Position numbers and translations under genes: made by a program
Assembly: GCF_008801405.1 (NCBI RefSeq)
Contig: NZ_VZPV01000001.1
Span: 1,178,001 to 1,242,000, forward strand
Reading direction: 5' to 3'
Origin: Ralstonia insidiosa
GTDB lineage: Bacteria; Pseudomonadota; Gammaproteobacteria; Burkholderiales; Burkholderiaceae
DNA length: 64,000 nt
Notes under the pieces: generated by a model
The model's database searches: none
The model's input: the letters and a program-made list of their open reading frames with translations, nothing else
Told to the model about the DNA's origin: nothing
Shown here: positions 43,533 through 52,994 of the stretch, in pieces
Layout: each line of letters begins with the position of its first letter
Position numbering within the stretch: the stretch's first letter is position 1

Positions 43533-44045
43533 TCAATGGGACTCCCCCAGAAGACGGCGGCGCAATGCGGGAGCACGGGTGCCAGGTGCCAGCCAGATAT
43601 CGAAAAACGCATGCGCGAAGGCGGTGTCGTCCACCTCGGTTGTCAGTTGCCCATTGGCATAAAAGCGTGCGCCGCGGCCCGGCAGATAGACGCCGCACAG
43701 TGTGTCACCGGGCTTCACGTCGATGAAGGCCGGCGTCATGGCTTCCTGCCACTGCAGCAAGGTTGAGTCGGGCGGCGGGGGCACGTTCAGGCGGCGGATT
43801 TCATCGAGCGCCGTCTCGATGAGCTTTGCGCGGGTGATGGCACGCCGGTATGTGATCTCCAGCGCAAACGGCGTGTCGTAGCTGGGTGGCGTCTGTGTGC
43901 TCCATAGCTGCGCGTCGTAAAGGCAGAAGCCCAGAAGGCACAGCGCACCTTTGCCTGACAGCTGGGCGTGGTCCACTTGGCTCCGGCAATCCGCCCACGC
44001 ATAGGTGTTGAGTACCGCGGCAAGCAGGACGATCAGCACACGCAT
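43533..44045 (-). CDS. Chalcone-isomerase-like periplasmic protein
   Basis: 170 aa. Signal peptide (RVLIVLLAAVLNTYAWA) and a chalcone isomerase-like fold: GLCLLGFCLYDAQLWS-type strand, ALEITYRRAITRAKLIETAL (the ITY-R motif), FIDVKPGDTLCGVYLPGRG, then a FYANG strand. Bacterial members of this fold bind fatty acids or heme and are common beside CFA/DUF1365 operons. Convergent to the lipid operon. Confidence 0.82.
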   Translation of the reverse strand: MRVLIVLLAAVLNTYAWADCRSQVDHAQLSGKGALCLLGFCLYDAQLWSTQTPPSYDTPFALEITYRRAITRAKLIETALDEIRRLNVPPPPDSTLLQWQEAMTPAFIDVKPGDTLCGVYLPGRGARFYANGQLTTEVDDTAFAHAFFDIWLAPGTRAPALRRRLLGESH

Positions 44046-44279
44046 GGCGAACCTCCAGGACTGACCAGGGAAGAAGCTCGAGTTTGCCGCCTCCCTTGGT
44101 CAGGATCAATACTGCGCCGCCAGGCCTCTGTTCGAGCGAAGCCTGAGGGGAACGGGGCCGTTCTCCAGCTTGTGGCCGAGAACGACCCGCATTCATATCG
44201 CGTCTCGATGGTGTCGACGCTGAAATGCATGGGTATTTCGTAACGCGTGGCTTGCGTATGTAGTGGCTGAACTGAGGTG

Positions 44280-44666
44280 CTACGAACTCACGCTGTCATC
44301 AATGGCCAGCACCTCAATTTCGACGGCGACGCCAAAAGCCAGCTTGGCCTCGACCAGACTCCGTGCGGGGTAGGCACCTTCTTGAAAGTGGCGCAGGTAG
44401 ATCTGGTTGAACGCGGCAACGTTCGCGAGATCGCTCAACCAGACGGTAGTTTTCACGACGCGGCGCAGAGAGCTGCCCAGGCCTTCAAGCGTGGTGGAAA
44501 TGCTTTGCAGGACAGCGTGCGTCTGTTCTTCGATGGTTCCGCCGTGCGGCTTGTTGTCGGCATCAAAGGGAATTTGGCCGGACAGCAGCAAGAAGCCGCC
44601 GGCACGTACCGCCGTCGAGAAAGGTAGGCCAGGAGGTGCAGGCACGTAAGCAGGGGAGGTCGTCAT
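44280..44666 (-). CDS. RidA family imine deaminase
   Basis: 128 aa. YjgF/YER057c/UK114 fold: LLLSGQIPFDADNKP, LEGLGSSLRRVVKTTVWLSD, and the catalytic Arg in PARSLVEAKLAFGVAVEIE. Speeds hydrolysis of reactive imines/enamines released by amino-acid oxidases. It lies 36 bp after the DadA-like oxidase, fitting a role in clearing its imine product. End of a minus-strand unit HK, M81, oxidase, RidA. Confidence 0.93.
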   Translation of the reverse strand: MTTSPAYVPAPPGLPFSTAVRAGGFLLLSGQIPFDADNKPHGGTIEEQTHAVLQSISTTLEGLGSSLRRVVKTTVWLSDLANVAAFNQIYLRHFQEGAYPARSLVEAKLAFGVAVEIEVLAIDDSVSS

Positions 44667-44702
44667 CGGGGTGGATTGCGTTGAGGTGAGGTGAGGGGGA
44701 GA

Positions 44703-45974
44703 TCAAGCGTGTGCCTGGCGCCGGCCCAGAAGCCGATAGCGATCCCAGCGATACGGCGACGGATCCAACACAGGTTGTCGTTGGCTGATGAGGTCGGCTA
44801 CGGTGCGCGCGGAGCCGCACGCCATCGTCCAGCCCATCGCGCCGTGCCCGCAGTTCAGCCAAAGGTTGGTATGGCGGGTGGCGCCGAGAAACGGCAGGTT
44901 GTCGGGCGTCATGGGGCGATAGCCGACCCACCGGCTGGGTTGTACGCGATTCAGACGCGTGCAGATACGTGCGGCAAAGGCCTCAAGGGCGGCAAGACGT
45001 TTGGCGATGCGTTGTGCACTGGGCCTGCCGATGTCGGCGAATCCCGTGAACCGAACGGTTTCTGGTGCAAACGATGCCCACGCGATCTTGTGAGGGATCG
45101 AGACAGCGCCCACACGAGGCGATGCATCGCGAACACCTGTGTAAGAGATTGAGTAGCCCGTGACGGGGTAGATCGGCAGGTCGTATCCCAAGGGCGCCAG
45201 CAGCCGGCGCGACGCCAGACCGGTTGTGATCACGACGGCGTCCGCCGGGATGCAATCACGCTCCGTCTCGACACCGACGACGCGATCACCGCGCGTTTTC
45301 AACGTGCGTACCGTCTCGGAAAATCGCACCACCGCACCAAGACGCTCCGCCTCTGCCAAGGCTGCGTGTGCGTAGCGTGCTGCATCGCCCGTCCCGTCCT
45401 TCGGGCAGTAGATTGCGTGTGCAAACTGTTCTGACGCACCGCGCAGCATGGGCTCAATGTTCAACAACCGCGTAGTGTCGACCCGCTCAAACGGCTCACC
45501 GGCTGCAGCGAGCAGTTCTGAATCATGCTGGCCGGGTTGCGCCCCGCTCCCGTACAGATACAGGATGCCGGCCTGCTTGCCGCCATACGCTTCAGTCAGT
45601 ACCAGCGGATCGCCAAATTGCAGGTCGCGCGAGTACGCGGCGAGCGCCAGCGCAGCTCGGGAGTTGTCCAGCCACCGCTCCAGCGTCGCCTCGCGAGCGA
45701 ACAGCCACGCCCATCGCAGGAGCGCCGGCTTCCAAGGGGCGCAGATGCCCAGGCCTTCGTTGGAGCGCAACAAAGAGCGCAGCGCGACTTGGATGATTCC
45801 AGGCTCCGCCCAACTGAAGCTGTGTCCTGGTGAGATCAGGCCTGCGTTGGCGAAGCTGGCACCGGTCGCCGCGGCATCTGCGCGCTCGATCAGTTGCACG
45901 TGATGACCTTCGCGTGCGAGGGTCAACGCGGTGACGGTGCCTGAGATTCCGGCACCCACGACGACAATGTTCAT
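44703..45974 (-). CDS. DadA-like FAD-dependent D-amino acid dehydrogenase
   Basis: 423 aa. Deaminates D-amino acids to keto acids via an imine, passing electrons to the quinone pool. Seen: IVVVGAGISGTVTALTLARE, the DadA signature FANAGLISPGHSFSW, a substrate-side VVITTGLASRRLLAPLGYDLP, YPVTGYSISY, and the C-terminal NLWLNCGHGAMGWTMACGSA. Same strand and order as the downstream RidA. In the context of D-aminopeptidase-like genes it would consume freed D-residues. L-proline or other amine substrates remain possible. Confidence 0.87.
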   Translation of the reverse strand: MNIVVVGAGISGTVTALTLAREGHHVQLIERADAAATGASFANAGLISPGHSFSWAEPGIIQVALRSLLRSNEGLGICAPWKPALLRWAWLFAREATLERWLDNSRAALALAAYSRDLQFGDPLVLTEAYGGKQAGILYLYGSGAQPGQHDSELLAAAGEPFERVDTTRLLNIEPMLRGASEQFAHAIYCPKDGTGDAARYAHAALAEAERLGAVVRFSETVRTLKTRGDRVVGVETERDCIPADAVVITTGLASRRLLAPLGYDLPIYPVTGYSISYTGVRDASPRVGAVSIPHKIAWASFAPETVRFTGFADIGRPSAQRIAKRLAALEAFAARICTRLNRVQPSRWVGYRPMTPDNLPFLGATRHTNLWLNCGHGAMGWTMACGSARTVADLISQRQPVLDPSPYRWDRYRLLGRRQAHA

Positions 45975-46066
45975 GGATCTGACTGCCCGACGTATTGAAA
46001 GGCGTGGCCGTTTGACGGCCGCAGATGTTCTTGCGCTTCTGGCGGATATGCCCTTGGGTTGCGGAC

Positions 46067-47527
46067 TTACGCCTCGAAGGGGTTCGACACGCGGGGCCAG
46101 TAGTTGAGGTCGCGACGCTGATAGTTCAGATCGGCGAAGCTCGGTGTGACAGCCCCTGGCGCTGCGATGTGGAGGATCGCCTTGGCGCGCGGGGCGAACT
46201 CGGCTTGAAAGTGCTGGGTCGATTTCACGACAACCAGCCGCTTGCTTTCAAAATCGATCCCCAGGCCAGTGAACGCATCGACGCCAACCACTTGGTTGCG
46301 TACCGAGGCCAGAACGATATCGACCCCATTGGCAGCCTCGAGCCAAACGGCGCGCCCAAACGGAATGGTCAGCCCCGAGATGCTTTGCGTATGTTGGTCG
46401 GACAGCGCACGCACGGTCACGCGCAGGTCCAGCGGGTCCGCGGAGGCCACGCCGCATTTGCCACCCAGGCGCAAGTCGAAGGTTGCGCCCACGCCGGCGT
46501 CGTGACAGATCTGGATCGCACCGAGATCCCAGAAGCATCCGATGGCGACGTTGGCAATCTGTCGCTCGATGATCCGGCGCAGGATCATCGTGTTGTCTCC
46601 TGGTGCTCCGCCACCCGGGTTGTCGGCAACGTCGCCAATCACGACGGGGCCGCTGCCAACTTCCAGGGCACGGTCCAGCCCGGCATCGACGTCGAGCCAT
46701 GCAGGGCGCGTGGCTTCGCGCAGGGCCCAGAATTCGTGGCCAAGCTGCGTGGCCAGCGCCGTCGCAGCGGCGAGGTTGTTGTCGGTCACGACCCAGAACT
46801 TTGCACCGGCCTCCGGAACATCGCCCCACGGAAACCCATGCCCGAACGACACGGACAACACGCCGTCCCGTCCTTCCAGCGATTTCATGCGTTGAACGAA
46901 CGTAGCCATGGGCTCACTGGTGGTGTGCCAGGCACCCACCATGCGGCAGTCGTAGACCCCTGTCGTGGGACGGATCTTTCCTGCCGCGGTGTCGAGCAGC
47001 AGTTGATACGCTTCGCGCAAACGGTCGATGGGGTCGGTGTGCGGATACTCCTTGTAGGCGATCAGGATGTCCGCCGAGCGCCGCATGCGCTCCGTGAAAT
47101 GGCAGTGCGGATCGAGTGTGGCGGCAATCGGCACTTCGGGGCCGACAATGGCACGCACCCGGGATAGCAGATCGCCTTCACAGTCGTCGTATCCTTCGGC
47201 GACCATCGCGCCGTGCAGCAGCAGGAGCACACCGTCTAGCGGCTGGGCTGCTTCGAGCTTGCCAAGGATCTCGTCTCGCAACGATTCATAGACGGCGCGA
47301 ATCGTGGGGCCTGATGGTTGTGCCTCTGCGCAGATGCCCTCGACGATCTCATGCCCATCGCGCTCTGCAAGGCGCCGCGCTTCCGCAAGGGCGAACCCCA
47401 TGCCTTGTGGGGCCCGCAGGCTTGCATCGCCGTGGAAGATGCCCGATTCCTCAAAGCCGCCCCAGCCGGTGGGGCAGGGCGCGAACGTATTCGTTTCGGT
47501 CGAAAGTTGCGCGGTGAATAGCTTCAT
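46067..47527 (-). CDS. M81 family metallopeptidase (MlrC-like, DUF1485)
   Basis: 486 aa. Zinc peptidase of the MlrC family, known from the last steps of microcystin breakdown where it cleaves short peptides with D-residues. Family motifs: STETNTFAP (Glu ligand), LLLLHGAMVAEGYDDCEGD, LDPHCHF (His ligands) and YKEYPHTDP; then the C-terminal domain starting DVADNPGGGAPGDNT. The start is the ATG at 47527 with TAGGA; the frame to 47617 is an extension. No signal peptide, so cytoplasmic. Downstream of the histidine kinase (120 bp gap), upstream of the DadA-like gene. Confidence 0.92.
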   Translation of the reverse strand: MKLFTAQLSTETNTFAPCPTGWGGFEESGIFHGDASLRAPQGMGFALAEARRLAERDGHEIVEGICAEAQPSGPTIRAVYESLRDEILGKLEAAQPLDGVLLLLHGAMVAEGYDDCEGDLLSRVRAIVGPEVPIAATLDPHCHFTERMRRSADILIAYKEYPHTDPIDRLREAYQLLLDTAAGKIRPTTGVYDCRMVGAWHTTSEPMATFVQRMKSLEGRDGVLSVSFGHGFPWGDVPEAGAKFWVVTDNNLAAATALATQLGHEFWALREATRPAWLDVDAGLDRALEVGSGPVVIGDVADNPGGGAPGDNTMILRRIIERQIANVAIGCFWDLGAIQICHDAGVGATFDLRLGGKCGVASADPLDLRVTVRALSDQHTQSISGLTIPFGRAVWLEAANGVDIVLASVRNQVVGVDAFTGLGIDFESKRLVVVKSTQHFQAEFAPRAKAILHIAAPGAVTPSFADLNYQRRDLNYWPRVSNPFEA

Positions 47528-47647
47528 CGTGAATCCTACGGGAGGCGTCGAGATCGAAACCTCACTGTAGGCATACGCTGTTGCTGGTTTGTGAGCACTC
47601 TGTATCGCGTTCGACACGGGAGCGCTGGCGCGCTGTGCGGTGTCCGG

Positions 47648-48640
47648 CTACCGTCGCGGCAGTTTCACCGTCGCGATCAAGCCGCCCGCCGGATCGTTGT
47701 GCAGTTCAAGCGATCCGTTGTGTCGCTTGACGATGTCGCTCGCGATGGCGAGTCCGAGGCCCGTGCCGCCGGTGTCCTTGTTGCGCGAGCTCTCAAGCCG
47801 GTAGAACGGTTCAAGCACGCGTGCCAACAGCGCCTCGGGGATGCCTGGGCCACGGTCGGCCACATCAATGCAGATGAACGAGGGTCCGTCGGTCAGGCGA
47901 ATATGCGCTTCCTCACCGTACCGGATGGCGTTGGTCACCAGATTCGTCAGGCATCGCTTCAAACCAAGCGGTTGCGCCATCACCGCGCGTATCTCGCCGC
48001 TGATGGTGACGCGCTGCCCGCGTTCGGCGGCATCTTCCGCTATCGCGTCCACCAGCGCGTTGATATCGACCGGGCTGGAGGCTTCAACGACTTCCGCATT
48101 CCGCAAGAACGACAACGTGGCGTCCAGCAACTGCGTCATCTCGTCGATGTCGCTCTGCAGCCGGTCATTCAACTCCCAGTCTTCCAGCGTGCGAAGGCGT
48201 AGCCGCATGCGTGTCAATGGCGTGCGCAAATCATGCGAGACGGCGGCTAGGAATCGGTTCCGCTCACTCATCTGCCGCCGTATGGCCGCTTGCATCGAGT
48301 TGAAAACCTGGGCCGCCTGTCGCGCTTCGATGGGGCCGGCTTCGCGGATGGGCGGTGCGTCGATGTTGTTCGCCAATTCGGCAGCCCCATGGGCCAACGA
48401 ACGAAAGGGTGCCGCGAGCATGCGTGCGCCGATCCAGGCCGAGATCAATAGCGGCACCAACTGGATCAGCACGGCCAGAAATACCTGTAACGGAACGCTC
48501 ATGCCCGGAGGCGGCTTGAACGCCGCATCGCTGTAGAGCCGCCACACGGCGAGACTGGCACCGACCTGAGTCATCAGCACCATCGTCAGCATCACGAACA
48601 GCAAACGATAGAACGCGGAATCAAATGATGGCTTGTGCAT
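47648..48640 (-). CDS. Sensor histidine kinase (EnvZ/OmpR type)
   Basis: About 330 aa. Two membrane helices (LLFVMLTMVLMTQVGASLAV and FLAVLIQLVPLLISAWIGA) with only about 20 residues between, HAMP, H-box AAVSHDLRTPLTRM (His about 136), N-box CLTNLVTNAIRYG, and the G-boxes DRGPGIP and GGTGLGLAIA. With so small a periplasmic loop it probably senses through the membrane or a partner such as the TonB receptor. No response regulator is adjacent; the best candidate is at 61548, at the far end of the locus. ATG at 48640; the longer frame is less likely. Confidence 0.92.
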   Translation of the reverse strand: MHKPSFDSAFYRLLFVMLTMVLMTQVGASLAVWRLYSDAAFKPPPGMSVPLQVFLAVLIQLVPLLISAWIGARMLAAPFRSLAHGAAELANNIDAPPIREAGPIEARQAAQVFNSMQAAIRRQMSERNRFLAAVSHDLRTPLTRMRLRLRTLEDWELNDRLQSDIDEMTQLLDATLSFLRNAEVVEASSPVDINALVDAIAEDAAERGQRVTISGEIRAVMAQPLGLKRCLTNLVTNAIRYGEEAHIRLTDGPSFICIDVADRGPGIPEALLARVLEPFYRLESSRNKDTGGTGLGLAIASDIVKRHNGSLELHNDPAGGLIATVKLPRR

Positions 48641-48726
48641 AGGTGGCCTGCGGTACGTCGAATACGGATACAAGTAAGCGTAGCGGGATTATCGCGCTCG
48701 ACTGTATCGACTTTGTTTGTATTCCA

Positions 48727-48740
48727 TTTCAACGTTGAAA
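48727..48740. promoter_or_regulatory. Perfect 14-bp palindrome TTTCAAC-GTTGAAA
   Basis: Lies between the divergent histidine kinase and TonB receptor genes. Its core TTTCAA-NN-TTGAAA is the same as that of the 24-bp palindrome ahead of the response regulator at 61432-61455. A further half-site TTTCAAGG lies at 48777-48784. Candidate operator for the locus regulator. Confidence 0.65.
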
Positions 48741-48748
48741 CAATGCAT

Positions 48749-48767
48749 GCGTGAAGCGCTTTCACGC
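48749..48767. promoter_or_regulatory. Inverted repeat GCGTGAA-GCGCT-TTCACGC
   Basis: Perfect 7-bp arms with a 5-base centre, 9 bases after the TTTCAA palindrome. It resembles a LacI-type operator one base short. Could be a second control site or a small hairpin in the receptor leader. Confidence 0.4.
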
Positions 48768-48903
48768 CTCCGCTTGTTTCAAGGCCGATACAAAGTACAC
48801 ACGAAACAGAAATGCCATGCACTTACCGTTGCCGATGAGTTGCGAAGTGGAGCAGTGCTTTGAACACCGCTATCAGAAAGCGGAAAACTCGGAGGAGACG
48901 ACA

Positions 48904-51288
48904 GTGAAAATGAACAATCGAAGGACACGTAGAGCGGATGCAACCGCGTCGTTGTTTCGCCAGCGTGGACGATACATAACGTGGTTTGCTGGACCGGTAC
49001 TTGGTTTGGCTTCTCTGTACACGCAGGCACAAACGGTGAAGCCTTCACAAGAGACGGTGCAGGTTGCGGCGCCCGATGCCGCGTCGGATACGACATCCGG
49101 AGTGAAGCCCGCAAGCGCACCGACCCCAGCGGATAAGCCTGCACCAGCAGCGGAGACTTCCGTGTCGCAGGGTAAGGAGGGCGCCACCCTCAACACGGTG
49201 GTGGTGACCGCAACGCGCCGCCGGGAGCCCGCACGTGAAGTGCCGATGCAGATCAACGTGGTCTCGGCTGAAGAGCTGCAGAAAGGTGGCGCGAAGACGA
49301 TGTCCGACTTCCTGTCTTCGGAACCCGGTGTGGATCTGAACACGGCAGGCGGCGCCGGCTCCGGGCAGATCAGCATGCGCGGCGTGACGACAGGCGAGCA
49401 GACCGGGCCGACCGTTGGCGTGTATGTCGATGACGTGGCATTTGGCGGGAGCACGGTGTTCTCCCAGGGCGCGACGTTCGCGCTCGACATGAGCCTGCTG
49501 GACCTCAACCACATCGAGATTCTGCGGGGCCCGCAAGGAACACTGTACGGTGCGGGCGCGATGGGCGGTCTGCTCAAGTACGTGACCAACGAGCCGGATT
49601 CCAGCGAGTTCTCGGGCCAGGCGTCTGCAGGCCTTTCCGTGACAAAGCACGGCGGCGTGAACAACTCTGCCAACGCCGTGTTGAACCTTCCGCTGAAGAC
49701 CGATGTTGCGGCGGCACGGATCTCGATGTTCAGCCAGCACGACGCAGGCTATGTCAATGCCGTGGGACCACAGGCGGGTTCACGTGTTGACCGCAGCGAT
49801 ACCTACGGCGCGCGCGCGTCGTTCCTGCTGACGCCCACGAGTGAGTTGACGCTGCGCTTGACCGCGTTGACGCAGAACATCAACCGCAATGCACCGAACT
49901 ACGTTGCCTATGGCAAAAATGGGCAACCTGTGGACGGCGATCTGACAACGCGGCTCTTTGCGACAGAGCCCTTTCATCAGAACGTCCAACTCTATTCCGC
50001 CGGGGTTGAGTACGAGTTCGGCTGGGCTCGCGCGAATTCGATCACGTCATACCAGTCGATGCGCTCTGACGCACCGCAAGACCTGTCGGTGGTGTATGTC
50101 CCGCTGCTCAACGGCCTGGGGCTCAATGTGAACTCCGTTGTCGCCAAGAACGTGGCGACGACGAACAAGTTCACACAGGAGTTTCGCCTGACTTCGCCCG
50201 GCAACCGGACGCTGGAATGGCTTGCCGGTGTGTTCTACACGCGCGAGCGCAGTGACGCGAGCCAAGGGCTCATCACGACGTTGTCCGACGGCACCATTGG
50301 CCCGAACCTGACTGCGCTTGAAGCCCCGAGCACCTACAGCGAGTACGCGGCCTATGGCGATCTGACCTATCACCTGACTTCGCGTCTGTCGTTGACGGGT
50401 GGCTTGCGTGTCGCCCACAACACGCAGGAGTACCAGCAGACCATGTTTGGCGCGCTGGCAGGGCCGACGCAGACCATCACCGCACCCTCGTCGGATACCA
50501 GCAAGACGTACATGCTTACGGCGAGCTATGCGCTGACGAAGGACAGCAACGTCTATCTGCGTGCGGCCAGCGGGTATCGCCCAGGTGGGCCGAATGCGCT
50601 GCTGGTCGACCCCGTCACGGGGTTGCCTTCGTCCGGGAATCCCACGTTCCGCCCCGATACGCTGTGGACCTATGAGGCTGGCTACAAGGCCGATCTGTTG
50701 GACAAGCGCATGTCGGTCGCGGCAACGGTGTACGACATCCAGTGGAAGAACATCCAGCAGTTCGGCGCGGTCAATGGCGTCAACCAGGTGCTCAATGCCG
50801 GCGATGCAAGGATCAGAGGGTTGGAGCTCTCAAGCGCGTTTCGCCCGAATCGCCACTGGAACCTCGGGCTGAGCGTGTCGCTCATCGACGCAAAACTGAC
50901 CACGGGCAATGCCAGCACGGGCACCAATTCGGGTGATCCGCTTCCGAACTCTGCCCGGGTTGCCGCCACGCTATCGGCCAGCTACCTCTTCGCGGTGAAT
51001 GGGTATCCCGCCTACGCAGGGGTCAGCCAGCGGTTTGTCGGCAGTCGCCACGCAGGCTTTGGTAGCAATACAGGTCGCCCGGACTATCCCCTGCCGGGCT
51101 ATGCCATGACGGATCTGCAGGCGGGGCTCGACTTCAAGAAGTTCAGCCTCGCGTTCTACGTCCGCAACCTGTTTGACCGTCGTGCCTTGCTTGCGGCGGG
51201 TACGTCGCTGGTTCCGATGGGTGGCCCCGCGCTGGTCAGCGTGGCACAGCCTCGCACGATCGGCGCAACGCTGACGGTTCCCTTCTAA
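48904..51288 (+). CDS. TonB-dependent receptor, probable peptide importer of the D-peptide locus
   Basis: About 794 aa. Start chosen at GTG 48904, eight bases after GGAGGAG (ATG 48910 is nearly equal; the frame to 48751 is unsupported). Signal-like helix (YITWFAGPVLGLASLYTQAQ), Pro/Ala-rich stretch, TonB box near NTVVVTATR, plug domain (SDFLSSEPGVDLNTAGGAGS, IEILRGPQGTLYGAGAMGG), then the 22-strand barrel ending ...TIGATLTVPF with the terminal Phe. Followed within 18 bp by a D-aminopeptidase-like gene. The long 264-bp divergent promoter region with operators precedes it. Confidence 0.92.
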   Translation: MKMNNRRTRRADATASLFRQRGRYITWFAGPVLGLASLYTQAQTVKPSQETVQVAAPDAASDTTSGVKPASAPTPADKPAPAAETSVSQGKEGATLNTVVVTATRRREPAREVPMQINVVSAEELQKGGAKTMSDFLSSEPGVDLNTAGGAGSGQISMRGVTTGEQTGPTVGVYVDDVAFGGSTVFSQGATFALDMSLLDLNHIEILRGPQGTLYGAGAMGGLLKYVTNEPDSSEFSGQASAGLSVTKHGGVNNSANAVLNLPLKTDVAAARISMFSQHDAGYVNAVGPQAGSRVDRSDTYGARASFLLTPTSELTLRLTALTQNINRNAPNYVAYGKNGQPVDGDLTTRLFATEPFHQNVQLYSAGVEYEFGWARANSITSYQSMRSDAPQDLSVVYVPLLNGLGLNVNSVVAKNVATTNKFTQEFRLTSPGNRTLEWLAGVFYTRERSDASQGLITTLSDGTIGPNLTALEAPSTYSEYAAYGDLTYHLTSRLSLTGGLRVAHNTQEYQQTMFGALAGPTQTITAPSSDTSKTYMLTASYALTKDSNVYLRAASGYRPGGPNALLVDPVTGLPSSGNPTFRPDTLWTYEAGYKADLLDKRMSVAATVYDIQWKNIQQFGAVNGVNQVLNAGDARIRGLELSSAFRPNRHWNLGLSVSLIDAKLTTGNASTGTNSGDPLPNSARVAATLSASYLFAVNGYPAYAGVSQRFVGSRHAGFGSNTGRPDYPLPGYAMTDLQAGLDFKKFSLAFYVRNLFDRRALLAAGTSLVPMGGPALVSVAQPRTIGATLTVPF

Positions 51289-51306
51289 CTCACATTGCTG
51301 CTTGGC

Positions 51307-52938
51307 ATGACATACGATCGATTGGATATCAGGAAGCAACTCGACGCGTTGCTGGAGCCGTACAACAAGGCGGACCAGCCGGGCCTCGTGGTCGGCGTTG
51401 CGTTGCGCGGGGATGCGCTGTACCGGCGCGGCTTCGGGCTGGCCAGTATTGAGCACGGCACCATCAACACGCCCGCAACGCGCATGCGGATCGGCTCGAC
51501 GAGCAAGCACTTCACGTGCCTCGCCGCACTGCTCCTGGCAGAGGAGGGCAAGCTGGATGTTGACGCGGGCATCCGTACGTACATTCCGGAGCTACCGTTC
51601 CTCGCCGGCAATCCCACGCTCCGTCAGTTGATGACCCACACGGGTGGTTACCGCTGTTACCTGGACCTATGGGTGTTGACGCAGGGCGTGGTGACCATGC
51701 CTCGGGGCGCGGCGTTGGCGGCCGAGGTTCGCCAACGCGACGTCAACTTCCGCCCCGGAGAGCGGATGATCTACTGCAACGGCGGCTACCACCTCCTGTC
51801 GCTCGCCATTGAGCGCGTCAGCGGCATGCCGTTCGAGAGCTTCCTGTCGGAACGCATCTTCCGTGTGATGGGCATGGTCGATACCGAGGCCGTTGCCGAC
51901 GATATGCAGATTCGGCCCCGCATGGCCACCCAGCATGTACCGGACGGAAAGGGTGGCTTTATTCGCGGCCTGTTCCCTTCGTGGGAAGTGCGTGGTGAAG
52001 GCGGTATCGTGTCCACCATCGATGACATGCTCCGTTGGACGGCCCATCTGCGCGCGCCTGACAAGCTTGGCACCCAAGACATGTGGCGGCAGATGCTGAC
52101 CAAACCGCGCTATTCCAGCGGGGCCGAGGGCGTGTACGCGCTTGGGCTGATGCGCACCCCGCATCGCAATGTTGAACTGCTGCACCACGCCGGCGGCGTG
52201 TTCGGCGGCTCATGCCAGATGTTGACCGTGGCGGCGCATGCGCTCGATGTGGTGATTCTTACCAACGGCGTGCCGGTGGACCCGATTGCACTGGCAACGC
52301 AAATCGTCGACGTTGTCCTGGGCGACGAGGTACTCGGTGCACCGCGCGCCGCGCCACTGATCACTCATGGCCATGAAGCGCTGCTGGGCCGATACTTCTC
52401 GCGTGCCGATCGCGCGTACTGTGAGGTTGTCGATCGGGATGGGCACCTTGCCGCCGTGATCCACAACCAGAAGCACCTGGCGTTACCGCTGATCGAGACG
52501 CCAGAGGGCTTGCACATTGAGGACGGTACTGGTGGCGCGTTGATGATCCGATCCGTCGAAACGTCGGCTGGCCGCGTGACGGCGATCGAACTCATGGATT
52601 GCGGCCACGCATCGGTGCTGGCCAGGCTGCCAGATGAGGCACCGCCCCTCTCCGATGCCTTCGCCGGTATGGAGGGCGCTTACTTCAGCGGTGATGCCGC
52701 AGGCCATGCCGGGCTGACGCTTTCGAACGGCGCCATGTCGATGCGGCTTGAGGGCACGATGGGTGGCGTCAACTACCGGCTTGTCCCCGTCAGCGAAGAC
52801 GTCTTCATGTTCGAGCCGGCAGATGCGCAAGGCTTCTCCACCGGCGTGCTGACCGCCGATCGTGTCAATGGACGTGTTTCGCGTTTCTGGCTGGATACCG
52901 CGCGCACGCGCAACCTCACGTTCTCGCGGGAGATTTGA
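51307..52938 (+). CDS. D-aminopeptidase-like serine hydrolase (peptidase family S12), copy 1
   Basis: 543 aa. Beta-lactamase-fold serine enzyme with Ser64-Thr-Ser-Lys67 (SxxK), Tyr156-Cys-Asn158 (YxN) and His294-Ala-Gly296 (HxG in place of KTG). Both the positions and the HxG motif match Ochrobactrum D-aminopeptidase (Ser62, Lys65, Tyr153, His287), and the extra 200 C-terminal residues fit its two beta-barrel domains (length about 520 there). That enzyme frees N-terminal D-residues from peptides. No signal peptide, so the substrate must reach the cytoplasm. Start ATG 51307, 18 bp after the receptor stop; the TTG 12 bases earlier is an alternative. Confidence 0.9.
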   Translation: MTYDRLDIRKQLDALLEPYNKADQPGLVVGVALRGDALYRRGFGLASIEHGTINTPATRMRIGSTSKHFTCLAALLLAEEGKLDVDAGIRTYIPELPFLAGNPTLRQLMTHTGGYRCYLDLWVLTQGVVTMPRGAALAAEVRQRDVNFRPGERMIYCNGGYHLLSLAIERVSGMPFESFLSERIFRVMGMVDTEAVADDMQIRPRMATQHVPDGKGGFIRGLFPSWEVRGEGGIVSTIDDMLRWTAHLRAPDKLGTQDMWRQMLTKPRYSSGAEGVYALGLMRTPHRNVELLHHAGGVFGGSCQMLTVAAHALDVVILTNGVPVDPIALATQIVDVVLGDEVLGAPRAAPLITHGHEALLGRYFSRADRAYCEVVDRDGHLAAVIHNQKHLALPLIETPEGLHIEDGTGGALMIRSVETSAGRVTAIELMDCGHASVLARLPDEAPPLSDAFAGMEGAYFSGDAAGHAGLTLSNGAMSMRLEGTMGGVNYRLVPVSEDVFMFEPADAQGFSTGVLTADRVNGRVSRFWLDTARTRNLTFSREI

Positions 52939-52948
52939 GAACGGGCGG

Positions 52949-52974
52949 AGCGGCAGCCGTGCCGCTTCGTTTTT
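52949..52974 (+). terminator. Intrinsic terminator between convergent S12 genes
   Basis: AGCGGCA-GCCG-TGCCGCT hairpin (perfect 7-bp stem) followed by TCGTTTTT, 10 bases after the stop of copy 1. Confidence 0.9.
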
Positions 52975-52994
52975 CCGGGGTTAGCTGTCTTCTC

